NCBI RefSeq assembly: GCF_902809845.1
Contig: NZ_CADDWI010000008.1
Span: forward strand, 434,001 to 498,000
DNA from: Chelativorans sp. Marseille-P2723
GTDB taxonomy: Bacteria; Pseudomonadota; Alphaproteobacteria; Rhizobiales; Rhizobiaceae
Direction of reading: 5' to 3'
Length of the DNA: 64,000 nucleotides
This document shows positions 11,576 to 20,165 of this stretch, piece by piece. The position numbers and the translations under genes are program-made. Position 1 is the stretch's first letter; each line of letters begins with the position of its first letter. Under the pieces are notes generated by a model. It saw only the letters and a program-made list of their open reading frames with translations. It did no database searches and had not been told where the DNA came from.

Positions 11576-11818
11576 TCACTCGATTGAGATGCTATAGTTC
11601 TCGATCACGGTGTTCGCCAGCAGACGCTCGCACATCTCCTTCAGATCGGCCTCCGCCGTTGCCTTGTCAGCCGTATCGAGCTCTATGTCAAAGACCTTGC
11701 CTTGGCGCACAGAGCCGATGCCAGAAAATCCCAGCCCTGCAAGCGCACCCTCTATTGCCTTCCCCTGTGGGTCCAGCACCCCATTCTTCAATGTGACGGT
11801 GACGCGTGCCTTGATCAC
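11576..11818 (-). CDS. purS: Phosphoribosylformylglycinamidine synthase subunit PurS
   Basis: The 80-residue protein matches PurS, the small dimeric subunit that bridges PurL and PurQ. Visible marks are the first strand ARVTVTLKNGVLDPQGKAI, the VRQGKVFDIE segment and the C-terminal VIENYSI. It lies 27 bp downstream of purC in the same direction. The 242 bp between its stop and purQ hold only a weak 64-codon minus-strand reading frame (11338-11532) that starts without a good ribosome site; I do not call it a gene. Confidence 0.95.
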   Translation of the reverse strand: MIKARVTVTLKNGVLDPQGKAIEGALAGLGFSGIGSVRQGKVFDIELDTADKATAEADLKEMCERLLANTVIENYSISIE

Positions 11819-11845
11819 GTCGATCAGTCTCCCTTGGCTTTCGCT

Positions 11846-12637
11846 TTAATGTTTGGTCTCGCCATTGGGCTTGGATGACACAAGTACCGGGCCGGTGGGC
11901 TTGATCGGCTCGTTCTCGTTCATGATGCCGAGCCTTCGCGCGACTTCTTGATAGGCCTCCACCAACCCGCCCATGTCGCGGCGGAAGCGGTCCTTGTCCA
12001 GCCTGTCACGGGTGGAAACATCCCACAACCGGCAGGAGTCGGGCGATATCTCGTCGGCCACGACGATGCGCATCATATCTCCTTCCCAAAGGCGTCCGCA
12101 TTCGATCTTGAAGTCTACGAGCTGGATGCCGACTCCGAGGAAAAGGCCGGAGAGGAAATCGTTGATGCGAATAGCGAGTGCCATGATATCGTCGAGCTCC
12201 TGGGGGCTCGCCCATCCGAAAGCCGTAATGTGCTCTTCGGACACCATCGGATCGTCGAGCGCGTCTGCCTTGTAGTAGAACTCGATGATGGAACGCGGCA
12301 GAACCGTGCCTTCCTCAAGGCCAAGCCTTTTTGCCAGCGAGCCTGCGGCAATATTGCGCACGACGATCTCCAGGGGGATCATCTCCACTTCCCTGATGAG
12401 CTGCTCGCGCATGTTGAGCCGGCGAATGAAATGGGTGGGGACGCCCATCCGGTTCAGATGCTCGAAAATGAACTCGGAAATCCGGTTGTTGAGGACGCCC
12501 TTGCCATCGACAATCTCGTGCTTCTTCTTGTTGAAGGCAGTGGCATCGTCCTTGAAGAACTGGATCAGCGTGCCGGGCTCAGGCCCTTCATAAAGAATTT
12601 TGGCCTTGCCTTCATAAATGCGGCGGCGACGGTTCAT
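11846..12637 (-). CDS. purC: Phosphoribosylaminoimidazole-succinocarboxamide synthase
   Basis: The 263-residue SAICAR synthetase joins aspartate to CAIR in purine synthesis. N-terminal [14 protein letters not shown], the nucleotide-binding [13 protein letters not shown], and the late KIECGRLW and [13 protein letters not shown] segments are intact. Residues after about 240 form a polar tail rich in Pro and Lys that extends past the usual 235-254-residue end. The start ATG 12637 faces the zeta-subunit gene across a 253-bp divergent region, which probably holds the promoter of the purC-purS-purQ-purL series. Confidence 0.96.
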   Translation of the reverse strand: MNRRRRIYEGKAKILYEGPEPGTLIQFFKDDATAFNKKKHEIVDGKGVLNNRISEFIFEHLNRMGVPTHFIRRLNMREQLIREVEMIPLEIVVRNIAAGSLAKRLGLEEGTVLPRSIIEFYYKADALDDPMVSEEHITAFGWASPQELDDIMALAIRINDFLSGLFLGVGIQLVDFKIECGRLWEGDMMRIVVADEISPDSCRLWDVSTRDRLDKDRFRRDMGGLVEAYQEVARRLGIMNENEPIKPTGPVLVSSKPNGETKH

Positions 12638-12890
12638 AGCTTTCTCTGGTGTTGGTGCCGGCCTTTAAGGTGATGTTCATGGGCCGACTCGACAAGATGG
12701 AGGGCCAGATGGCTCCCGCGCTCTCTAGCCTAATCGTTGCCTCATCTCAATCTGCAATTCCCCGCTTCAACGGATTCTGTCCGCCATGTGAGCGCTCTAT
12801 TGACGCTTCGCAACGCTTCTGGTCTCTAACGCTTATCGCTGTCAACCGCCGTCCTGCTTTGCGGCGGCGCATAAGCCGGAGTTTCGATCG

Positions 12891-13211
12891 ATGAGCAGCA
12901 TGAAAGAGCGTGAGGAAGCATTCGAGCGGATGTTCGTTCGCGATGAGGAACTGAAATTCAAGGCCGTTTCTCGCCGCAACAGGCTGCTCGGATTATGGGC
13001 TGCCGAAAAGCTGGGTAAATCGGGGGTGGCTGCGGAAGAGTATGCGAAGGAAGTGATCAGGGCAGATCTCAAGGAACCCGGCCATGAGGACGTCTTCCAG
13101 AAGATCCGGAAGGACTTTGACGCGGCCAATGTTGACGCGTCCGATGAAACCATTCGCAACAGGATGGTGGAGTTGCTCGCGGAAGCGGTGGAGCAGGTGA
13201 AGAGCGAGTAA
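12891..13211 (+). CDS. DUF1476 protein, F1-ATPase inhibitor (zeta subunit)
   Basis: The 106-residue, charged, mostly helical protein matches DUF1476, known in Alphaproteobacteria as the zeta subunit that blocks reverse rotation of the F1-ATPase through its N-terminal segment. The typical N-terminus KEREEAFERMFVRDEELKFK and the RRNRLLGLWAAEKLG helix are present. Start ATG 12891 has GGAG about ten bases upstream. It is divergent from purC and convergent with the next gene. The family is almost confined to Alphaproteobacteria and supports the taxonomic placement. Confidence 0.93.
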   Translation: MSSMKEREEAFERMFVRDEELKFKAVSRRNRLLGLWAAEKLGKSGVAAEEYAKEVIRADLKEPGHEDVFQKIRKDFDAANVDASDETIRNRMVELLAEAVEQVKSE

Positions 13212-13253
13212 TCGCCTCGAAATGAAGAGAGGCGGCAGCTCCTTAACGGGCCC

Positions 13254-13802
13254 TTAAAGCTTCGACAGGAAGCGGGCGAAAGCGAGCGTTCCTTCTGGCC
13301 ACGGCCCGTAGCCCGACTCAGCATTGATATGCCCAGCCTCTCCGGCATCGAGAAACTGGGATCCCCAGCAGAAAGCAATCTCTTCGGCTGCTTCGAAACT
13401 GCCGAAGGGATCGTTGCGACTTACCACTACCACGGACGGGAAGGGCAGGGGCGCGCGCGGGTAGGGGCCAAAGGTTAGAAGATGCTTCGGCCTAATCGAC
13501 GGGTTTGTCACTTCTGGCGGTGCGACGAGAAATGCTCCGGCTACTTTCTTGCGGAACAGCGGAACCGCATGAACTGCCGATGCCGCGCCCAGCGAATGGG
13601 CAATGAGGATGACGGGCCTTTCCGCCGCGTTCACTGCATCCGCAACACTTTGAACCCAATCCTCGCGCCGGGGCTTTGACCATTCGGCCTGTTCCACGCG
13701 GCGCGCGGTGGACATGCGGGTCTGCCACCGGGTTTGCCAATGATCCGGCCCCGAATTGGTGTAGCCGGGAATGATGAGGATGTCGGCGTCCTTTACTTTC
13801 AT
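13254..13802 (-). CDS. RBBP9/YdeN-family serine hydrolase
   Basis: The 182-residue protein has the small alpha/beta-hydrolase layout of the RBBP9/YdeN family: LIIPGYTNSGPDHWQTRW at the N-terminus, the nucleophile elbow HSLGA, an acid in RNDPFG, and a C-terminal His in GHINAESG. I start at the internal ATG 13802 (MKVKDAD) because the family begins here and the 26 residues upstream are not conserved-looking. It converges on the zeta gene. A plus-strand hairpin CGCCTC/GAGGCG at 13213-13234 lies between them. Substrate unknown. Confidence 0.9.
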   Translation of the reverse strand: MKVKDADILIIPGYTNSGPDHWQTRWQTRMSTARRVEQAEWSKPRREDWVQSVADAVNAAERPVILIAHSLGAASAVHAVPLFRKKVAGAFLVAPPEVTNPSIRPKHLLTFGPYPRAPLPFPSVVVVSRNDPFGSFEAAEEIAFCWGSQFLDAGEAGHINAESGYGPWPEGTLAFARFLSKL

Positions 13803-13982
13803 GATCGCGCATCTAGCGGTTGGCTCCGGCTGGATCAACCCACGGGCAGCAGGTCGCGGGAGATCGCGATTGGTAAACAACGTGTTCTCTTTCCACGCGC
13901 TTGTACACTTAGCTCGGCAGGATCAAATTGGGTGCACAAGCATTTCCCGTGTCCTTGAGACCGGGTTTTCAGGAGCTCAGAT

Positions 13983-14792
13983 ATGACCCATCTTCCCTTC
14001 GCCGCCGCGACGCCGGTCAGGATCGCTTCGGTCGCTCTCAAGGCGCGAGACGCCGACGCGCTCGCCCAGTTCTATCGTACTGTGGTGGGACTGGACGAAC
14101 TCGGTCGGAGCAATGGCTCAATCCAATTGGGTGCCGGTGGCCGTCATCTTCTGACGATCGAGGCTGCCCCGGATGCAAAACCCGACAATCCGCGCGAAGC
14201 GGGCCTGTTCCATACGGCTTTCCTGCTGCCTTCACGGAAGGCCCTTGCACAATGGGCGCGACGTGCTGTGGAGGAGCCACTCCCGATTGATGGTGCTTCC
14301 GATCATCTGGTTAGCGAAGCCATCTACCTGACCGATCCTGAAGGAAACGGCATTGAGATCTATGCCGACAGGCCGCGCGAGCAGTGGCTCTGGGAAGGCG
14401 ATGAAGTCTCCATGAAGACTTTGCGGCTCAATTTCGAAGATCTGCTCGCCGAGGGGGGCGACGATCCCTGGAAAGGCGCACCTGACGGAACGGTAATCGG
14501 CCATGTCCACCTTCGTGTGGGTGATCCGGCAGAAGCCGAAAGGTGGTGGCACGAGACAATCGGCCTCGACGTCATGGCGCGATATGGGCCGCAGGCTGTC
14601 TTCCTCGCCTCAGGCGGCTATCACCACCATGTCGGCGCAAATTCCTGGCACAGCCGCGGCGCGGGCCGTCGCGATCCCGCCCGGACGGGCCTTGCATGGA
14701 TCGAACTGCACTCGTCAGAAGCCGGGGAGGAAAGGCTTCTGGAGGATCCATGGGGTACTGCGATTCGCCTTGTGCCTTCGTCTGGAGCCTGA
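13983..14792 (+). CDS. VOC-family (glyoxalase/dioxygenase) protein, CatE-like
   Basis: The 269-residue protein has two vicinal-oxygen-chelate halves, about residues 10-130 and 155-265, as in CatE-like extradiol dioxygenases. ASVALKARDADALAQFYR and TVIGHVHLRVGDPAEAERWW start the two halves. The metal-ligand candidates are His in GHVHLRV, His in YHHHVGANSW and Glu in LAWIELHS. Proteins of this family cleave catechols or act on related small molecules; the neighbouring genes give no substrate. Start ATG 13983 is the first in the frame with a family-like N-terminus. Confidence 0.82.
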   Translation: MTHLPFAAATPVRIASVALKARDADALAQFYRTVVGLDELGRSNGSIQLGAGGRHLLTIEAAPDAKPDNPREAGLFHTAFLLPSRKALAQWARRAVEEPLPIDGASDHLVSEAIYLTDPEGNGIEIYADRPREQWLWEGDEVSMKTLRLNFEDLLAEGGDDPWKGAPDGTVIGHVHLRVGDPAEAERWWHETIGLDVMARYGPQAVFLASGGYHHHVGANSWHSRGAGRRDPARTGLAWIELHSSEAGEERLLEDPWGTAIRLVPSSGA

Positions 14793-14795
14793 TTT

Positions 14796-14814
14796 GGGGA
14801 GGTTAGTCCTCCCC
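14796..14814. terminator. Hairpin between convergent VOC and purB genes
   Basis: GGGGAGG and CCTCCCC form a perfect 7-bp stem around a five-base loop that contains the purB stop codon. It could terminate both convergent genes. Neither side has a proper U-run. Confidence 0.35.
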
Positions 14815-16110
14815 GAACACCCTCCTGAAGAGGGTATCAACGTGCTTGGTATGATAGGCCAGATCGAATTTCTCCCGGATCTCTGCTTCCGGGAGCGCCG
14901 CGCGCACCTCATCGTCGGCGAGCAGTTCCTCCAGGAAATCTGCCCCTTTCTCCCAAACTTTCATCGCGTTGCGCTGAACCAGCCTGTAGGCGTCCTCACG
15001 GCTCACGCCCGCCTGCGTCAGCGCCAGCATGACACGTTGCGAATGGACCAGCCCGCGGAATCGGTCGAGGTTGCGCTGCATGTTCTGAGGGTAAACGACG
15101 AGCTTTTCCATGAGACCGGTCAGCCGGACAAGCGCGAAATCGAGCGTCACGGTGGCATCAGGGCCGATCATGCGCTCCACCGAGGAGTGGGAGATGTCGC
15201 GCTCATGCCATAGGGCGACATTTTCGAGGGCCGGAATCGCGTATGCCCGTACCATCCTAGCAAGGCCCGTAAGATTTTCCGACAGGACGGGATTGCGCTT
15301 ATGCGGCATGGCCGACGAACCTTTCTGGCCCGGCGAGAAGTATTCTTCCGCCTCTAGCACTTCCGTGCGCTGCAGATGGCGCACTTCGGTTGCCAGCCTT
15401 TCAATCGACGAGGCGATAACAGCGAGCGTGGCGAAGAACATGGCATGTCTGTCGCGCGGTATGACCTGGGTCGAAATGGGCTCGGGGCTGAGCCCCATTC
15501 TTTTCGCTACATGCTCTTCAACACGCGGGTCGATATTGGCAAACGTCCCCACCGCGCCGGAAAGGGCGCAAGTCGCCACCTCCTCACGAGCGCGCGTTAA
15601 GCGATCACGGCAACGGGCAAATTCCGCGTAGGCTTGAGCCAGTTTCAGCCCGAAGGTCGTAGGTTCGGCATGAATGCCATGGCTTCGGCCAATGGTGATC
15701 GTGTCCTTGTGCTCGTAGGCGCGGTTCTTCAACACCGAAAGAAGCTGATCGAGATCGGCAAGCAGTATGTCGCTTGCACGCACCAGTTGTATATTGAAGC
15801 AGGTATCCAGCACGTCGGACGATGTCATGCCCTGATGCACGAAGCGCGCCTCCGGCCCGACGATCTCGGCAAGATGGGTGAGGAAGGCAATGACGTCGTG
15901 CTTTGTCTCGCGCTCGATCTCGTCGATGCGCTCTATGTCAAAGGTGGCCTTGGCGCCCTTTTCCCAGATCTTCTGGGCTGCCTCCTTCGGTACGATGCCC
16001 AGCTCCGCCATGGCATCGGCTGCGTGAGCCTCGATCTCGAACCAGATGCGAAATTTCGACTCGGGCGACCAAATCGCTGCCATTTCGGGGCGGGAATAAC
16101 GCGGGATCAT
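14803..16110 (-). CDS. purB: Adenylosuccinate lyase
   Basis: The 435-residue enzyme performs two steps in purine synthesis, releasing fumarate from SAICAR and from adenylosuccinate. The fumarase/aspartase superfamily signature GSSAMPHKRNP is intact, and so are MTSSDVLDTC, SHGIHAEP and the catalytic-loop Ser region. Length is normal for the short, PurB-type lyase. It lies apart from the purC-purL cluster by about 2 kb of unrelated genes. The gene begins at ATG 16110 with the typical MIPRYSRPEMAAIWSPE N-terminus. Confidence 0.97.
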   Translation of the reverse strand: MIPRYSRPEMAAIWSPESKFRIWFEIEAHAADAMAELGIVPKEAAQKIWEKGAKATFDIERIDEIERETKHDVIAFLTHLAEIVGPEARFVHQGMTSSDVLDTCFNIQLVRASDILLADLDQLLSVLKNRAYEHKDTITIGRSHGIHAEPTTFGLKLAQAYAEFARCRDRLTRAREEVATCALSGAVGTFANIDPRVEEHVAKRMGLSPEPISTQVIPRDRHAMFFATLAVIASSIERLATEVRHLQRTEVLEAEEYFSPGQKGSSAMPHKRNPVLSENLTGLARMVRAYAIPALENVALWHERDISHSSVERMIGPDATVTLDFALVRLTGLMEKLVVYPQNMQRNLDRFRGLVHSQRVMLALTQAGVSREDAYRLVQRNAMKVWEKGADFLEELLADDEVRAALPEAEIREKFDLAYHTKHVDTLFRRVFGED

Positions 16111-16167
16111 GAGATTTGCCTGCTTTGTGGAGAGTTGCGAGCCTCCTATCAGAGCGGCCCCTAAAGC

Positions 16168-16683
16168 TCAACGTGGGCGCGCGGCAAACCAAATGCTGGC
16201 GGCGAAGAGCCCCAAAAGGCCGATCGGAAAATAGAGCCGCAGGCCGATTACGGCAAATTGATAAGCGGCGCTCGCCAGCGTGAAGACGAACTGTAGGATC
16301 CAGACGAAAGAGAACGGCCCGGCATGCCACTGTGCGTAATAGGCGCGGTATTCAAGCGCGAAGAGGGCAGCGGTCACGGCTCCCGTCGCCACTGCAAGCG
16401 CGAGGAAGAATGTGGCGAAACGCTGGGTGAAGCCCTTGGTGCCTGAAACAAGCGTTGCTGCCAGCAAGGCGATGGGAAAGGCGAGGGCACCACCTGCCAT
16501 GTAGAGCACCAGCAATGCCGCGATGTGGGAGAGCGTCGCCCAATGGGCAAGCCCGGAAAAAGCGCTTGCTGCCATCAGCACTGTCCAGAGCACAGTTCCG
16601 CCAAACAGCTCACGTGCGGAAGGCGCAGCGCGGCGCAGCCACGTGACAAAGCCGTTCGTCCGTTTGAACGTGGAGGAAGACAA
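16168..16683 (-). CDS. Integral membrane protein of unknown function
   Basis: The 171-residue protein has about four hydrophobic segments (roughly residues 28-48, 50-75, 82-108 and 130-165) and no recognisable catalytic motif. The C-terminus ends with FAARPR, a basic tail on the cytoplasmic side by the positive-inside rule. The frame starts at TTG 16683, three bases after the stop of the upstream DUF2259 gene, so re-initiation is likely; a later start cannot be excluded. I do not recognise its family. Confidence 0.65.
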   Translation of the reverse strand: MSSSTFKRTNGFVTWLRRAAPSARELFGGTVLWTVLMAASAFSGLAHWATLSHIAALLVLYMAGGALAFPIALLAATLVSGTKGFTQRFATFFLALAVATGAVTAALFALEYRAYYAQWHAGPFSFVWILQFVFTLASAAYQFAVIGLRLYFPIGLLGLFAASIWFAARPR

Positions 16684-16686
16684 ATG

Positions 16687-17412
16687 TTACAACCTGCCGG
16701 TCACCGCAAGGAAGCGGTGGTCTGGACCTTCAAACCCCACTTGCCGGATTGCTATGAGGACGGCGTAAACGGGCGCGGACCCTTCAGGGTGGAAGGTCTG
16801 GATGCCAGCGATGCGATAGCCGAGCGGGCAACCGCGGCTTGAGGGTATGCTCGAATCTTCGTGAACGATCCGCGTTTCCTCGCCAGCAGCGGCGCCGACG
16901 CGCAGGAGGCGAAAGCCAGCCACCGGTCCGAAATGGCGGCATCGTTCCGGCTCGCCAAGCACAAGCTCCTCCAGACGGAATTCCAGCGCCTCATCGAGCG
17001 GAGGCATGATCGGCCGAGGATTGACCATCATGCGATGCGGGTCCGCTGATAGCTCCGTCACAGCGTTCCAGCCAGCCCGGAAACCGATGTTCCGTCTGAG
17101 TTCTTCGTCCGCGACGATTCTTTGGCCGCGGGTTTTCGCCTGGTCCCTTGCCTCCTCCAGCCTCGCCCGCTCATCATCGAGCCGGACTCGGATGGGCGTG
17201 TTCGCAACAAAGCTATCCGTTGCCGTCTCGATATAGAAGCGGTTCGCGTAGGGAAAGCCCGAACCGTCCTGAATGCCATATTCTTCAAAAGCGAAAATGC
17301 TTCCGTCTGAACTGAAGCCAAGAACTTCCACCGCAGCCATATCTCCGGCCCGAGTGGCCAGCGGCGCAAGGAGGAAGGCAAACAGGAACAATGCGAAGCG
17401 GAATTCCCGCAT
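16687..17412 (-). CDS. DUF2259 secreted protein
   Basis: The 241-residue protein has a signal peptide (FALFLFAFLLAPLATRAGD, cleavage near residue 22) followed by a mature domain that starts VEVLGFSSDGSIFAFEEYG, the typical opening of DUF2259 proteins. These are predicted periplasmic proteins of unknown role, common in Hyphomicrobiales. Two cysteines (CRHFG and RGCPLGY) may form a disulphide. The gene is immediately upstream of a small membrane protein gene, with which it is probably co-transcribed. Confidence 0.8.
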   Translation of the reverse strand: MREFRFALFLFAFLLAPLATRAGDMAAVEVLGFSSDGSIFAFEEYGIQDGSGFPYANRFYIETATDSFVANTPIRVRLDDERARLEEARDQAKTRGQRIVADEELRRNIGFRAGWNAVTELSADPHRMMVNPRPIMPPLDEALEFRLEELVLGEPERCRHFGPVAGFRLLRVGAAAGEETRIVHEDSSIPSSRGCPLGYRIAGIQTFHPEGSAPVYAVLIAIRQVGFEGPDHRFLAVTGRL

Positions 17413-17441
17413 GAAGTTTTCCCTCGCCGTAACTAAGGTTA

Positions 17442-18458
17442 TCAGAGTCCGTGGCGGTCGCGGAAGGTGGGCATGATGTCTCCATCGGCTTTCTGCGCGG
17501 AATAGACGCCTCGGGCGATGGCTCGTGCCATGGTCGCTGTCGCAGCAGCGTAAAGCTCGATTGTTGTATCCAGCTCGAGTTCGCTTTCGCTGCGTCCGGT
17601 CGCCAGCGCAAAGACCAAATCGCCGTCCATGGGGGTGTGCGCGGGCCAGATGGCGCGTGCAAATCCGTCATGCGCTGCGATGGCAAGCCGTTGAGCAGCA
17701 GGTTTTGATAGTTTTGCATCGGTCGCGACCACAGCGATGGTCGTGTTACCGCCCGGGCCGGACGGAAGCCGCCTGAGCTTTGTTACCGGATCTTGAGCCT
17801 GGGCAGGCATTGGCGCGGGAAGGCCAAGACCGCCGAACTCGTTGCCAGCCTCGAAGGGAGCGGCCCAGAAGTGGGGCATATCGGCCACCGTGGCAGAGCC
17901 TACGGCATTGACCGCCACCAGCGCTCCTACAGTAATACCGTTCTCAAGCCGGGTAGAAGCGGAACCGAGTCCGCCCTTGAGCGTCGCCGTCGTCGCGCCC
18001 GTACCCGCGCCGTCGGAGCCGAGGGTAAAATCCTCCCTCGCAGCCAAGGTGGCTTCATAGCCCAGTTCGCGGTAGGGCGGAAAGCGGCCCCAGTCTTTGT
18101 CGCCACCATTGACGAGATCGAAGAGGATGGCGGCAGGTACGATCGGCACACGTTGCCCGCCGACGGCGAAACCTCTTCCAGCTTCGCGCAATGCGGCCTG
18201 CGTGCCCGAGGCCGCGTCGAGCCCGAAGGCCGAGCCGCCCGCAAGCACCACCGCATCCACGGTTTCGACCAGATTTTGCGGTGCCAGCAGATCCGTCTCG
18301 CGCGTGCCGGGCGCCCCGCCCAGCACTTGAACACCGGCGACCGCCGGCTCCTCACAAAGGACGATAGTGACGCCCGACTTCAACCGGTCGTCTCTGCTGT
18401 TGCCGACCTTCAGGCCGGCCACGTCTGTAATCAGGTTCCTCGGCCCCGTCCGGAACAC
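17442..18458 (-). CDS. P1-family (S58) aminopeptidase/amidohydrolase
   Basis: The 338-residue protein belongs to the DmpA/NylC family of self-cleaving N-terminal nucleophile hydrolases. Family marks are ITDVAGLKVGN, VVLAGGSAFGLDAASG and the cleavage region GPGGNTTIAVVATDA. The likely processing site is Asn238-Thr239, so Thr would be the nucleophile as in the nylon-oligomer hydrolase NylC; DmpA uses Gly-Ser. The gene starts at a GTG directly after the stop of the LivK-like gene (TAAGTG), so the two are coupled. It may process an imported or periplasmic amide; the substrate is unknown. Confidence 0.88.
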   Translation of the reverse strand: MFRTGPRNLITDVAGLKVGNSRDDRLKSGVTIVLCEEPAVAGVQVLGGAPGTRETDLLAPQNLVETVDAVVLAGGSAFGLDAASGTQAALREAGRGFAVGGQRVPIVPAAILFDLVNGGDKDWGRFPPYRELGYEATLAAREDFTLGSDGAGTGATTATLKGGLGSASTRLENGITVGALVAVNAVGSATVADMPHFWAAPFEAGNEFGGLGLPAPMPAQAQDPVTKLRRLPSGPGGNTTIAVVATDAKLSKPAAQRLAIAAHDGFARAIWPAHTPMDGDLVFALATGRSESELELDTTIELYAAATATMARAIARGVYSAQKADGDIMPTFRDRHGL

Positions 18459-19589
18459 TTACTCCACCTCTACGAATTGCTCTCCGTCGTAGCGGAAGAG
18501 CCGGTAAAAATTGCGGTCCAGGTTGCCCCCCTTATCGAACAGGATCGTGCCGATGGCGGTCTCGAAAGACTGGCCGGACAGGACGTCATCGATGGCAAGA
18601 CTTTCCGCTGCCGCTTTCTGCGTGGCCTGGGCAGCGACTTCAAGAGCGGCGTAACCCGGAAGCACGTATCCTTCCGGCAGGATTGCCGCTTCGCGGAGCC
18701 GGTCCACAACTTCCGGCCTTGCGATCTCCTGCCATTCCGGCAGCCCCACCATCAGGACGCCTGCCGGAAGCGGCTCGGGTCCATCGTCCGCACGCAGCGC
18801 TTCGCCGCCGACAAATGTCACCTCATAATCCATGGACGCTGCATCACGCGCCATTATAGCGATGTCTGCTCGGTCTCCGCCGACAAAGACATGGGTTGCA
18901 CCCGCTCGCCGCAGGCGGCCCATAAGACCAATCTGATTTTCAAGCTGGGGACGAAAGGTGTCGAAGAAGACCGGCCTCAGTCCCGCAAGTTCCGCTTCTC
19001 TACGCAGCGTCTCTGCTAGTTCGCGGCCGTATATCGTGCCGTCGTCTATGATGGCGAAGAAGACGCCGCGCCACTGCCGCACCAGGATTTCGGCGACCGC
19101 TCTCCGTTCATCGTCATCGCGCGGTCCCAGCCGGTAGACCGGCCAACCGGAACGGGAGCGCTCGTTGGTGAGGCTGCTGGTTCTGACTGGCGAGACAACG
19201 GGAATGCCTGCATCCGCAAGAATGGGCATCGCGGCTGCGATGGCTGGCGTACATAGAAAGCCGATAACAATGGACACACCCGAGTCGACGAGCGTCTGTG
19301 CCGCTGCAGCTCCCTGCTCTTCCGAACAGCCGCCATCCGCCTCGACGAGTTCGATGCCTGCAAATTGCTGCGCGGCGGCGCCTGCGCCACGGACCCATTG
19401 TTCGCCGAGCAGGCGGAAGTTGCCGCTAAGCGGCGCCGCAACGCCGATGGTCTGCTGTTGAGCCTGTGCCGGAAGCGCTGATGCGAGAGCAAGCATCGCA
19501 AGAAATACACGGATGAGGTGTTTCGAAAATGCTGTGATCCTGTTTTCCTCCACTTCACCAGAGGAGACTCGTAAATGGTAGCAGGGCAA
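18459..19589 (-). CDS. Branched-chain amino-acid-type ABC transporter substrate-binding protein
   Basis: The protein (376 residues from ATG 19589) has a signal peptide around LIRVFLAMLALASALPAQAQ and then a Peripla_BP_6 (LivK-like) fold, including TIGVAAPLSGNFRLLGEQW and the closing YALEVAAQAT-type helix. A GTG at 19553 would give a more usual signal-peptide length and could be the true start. No permease or ATPase gene lies beside it, so it is an orphan binding protein. The coupled downstream P1 peptidase suggests that the two share a substrate, perhaps a small peptide or amide. Confidence 0.82.
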   Translation of the reverse strand: MPCYHLRVSSGEVEENRITAFSKHLIRVFLAMLALASALPAQAQQQTIGVAAPLSGNFRLLGEQWVRGAGAAAQQFAGIELVEADGGCSEEQGAAAAQTLVDSGVSIVIGFLCTPAIAAAMPILADAGIPVVSPVRTSSLTNERSRSGWPVYRLGPRDDDERRAVAEILVRQWRGVFFAIIDDGTIYGRELAETLRREAELAGLRPVFFDTFRPQLENQIGLMGRLRRAGATHVFVGGDRADIAIMARDAASMDYEVTFVGGEALRADDGPEPLPAGVLMVGLPEWQEIARPEVVDRLREAAILPEGYVLPGYAALEVAAQATQKAAAESLAIDDVLSGQSFETAIGTILFDKGGNLDRNFYRLFRYDGEQFVEVE

Positions 19590-19615
19590 GGCGCAACACG
19601 CTATGAGGCGCTTGT

Positions 19616-20152
19616 ATGCGGATGCATAAAACCTATATCGGTGCGGCGAGGACTGATTTGCTGAAGACTAACGACGTAGCGCCACAGGATTATCGTGATG
19701 CCATGGCTCGCTTTGCGGGTGCCGTGCATGTTGTCACGACGGACGGTTCCCATGGCCGACGTGGCGTGACCGTGATTGCTGCCTGCTCGGTGTCGGATAA
19801 CCCTCCTACCGTTCTGGTGTGCCTTAATCGGGAAAATCCTAGAAACGATGCCTTTCTGAAGAATGGGATCTTTGCGCTCAATACGTTGAGCGCAGGGCAG
19901 GAGCACATCTCCAACGCCTTTTCGGGTTTTTCCGGCCTGCCGCAGGAAGAGCGTTTCGCGCTTGGCGAGTGGGAGACGCTGTCTAGCGGCGCCCCCACAC
20001 TGGTCGACGCGCTCACCGTCTTTGACTGCCGCATCATCGATACGAAGGAATTTGCAACCCATCGCATCTATTTCGGAAGGGTGACGGGATTGCGTATTGG
20101 AGATAAGCTGCGGCCGCTCCTTTATCATGACCGTGGCTACCGCGTGTTGTAA
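19616..20152 (+). CDS. Flavin reductase family protein
   Basis: The 178-residue protein matches the flavin_Reduct domain (HpaC/RutF group), which uses NAD(P)H to reduce FMN or FAD for a partner mono-oxygenase. DYRDAMARFAGAVHVVTTDG, GVTVIAACSVSDNPPTVLVCLN and the late FGRVTGL/PLLYHDRGYR segments are diagnostic. No partner oxygenase gene is visible nearby. It starts divergently from the LivK-like gene and ends 13 bp before the MoxR gene, so it may be the first gene of the molybdo-enzyme maturation operon. Confidence 0.88.
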   Translation: MRMHKTYIGAARTDLLKTNDVAPQDYRDAMARFAGAVHVVTTDGSHGRRGVTVIAACSVSDNPPTVLVCLNRENPRNDAFLKNGIFALNTLSAGQEHISNAFSGFSGLPQEERFALGEWETLSSGAPTLVDALTVFDCRIIDTKEFATHRIYFGRVTGLRIGDKLRPLLYHDRGYRVL

Positions 20153-20165
20153 TCCGGGAGGCTTC

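Noticed and set aside
17793-19019. 408-codon plus-strand frame opposite the P1 peptidase and LivK-like genes
   Set aside because: Its composition (Arg, Gly, Ser-rich) is typical of an antisense shadow.
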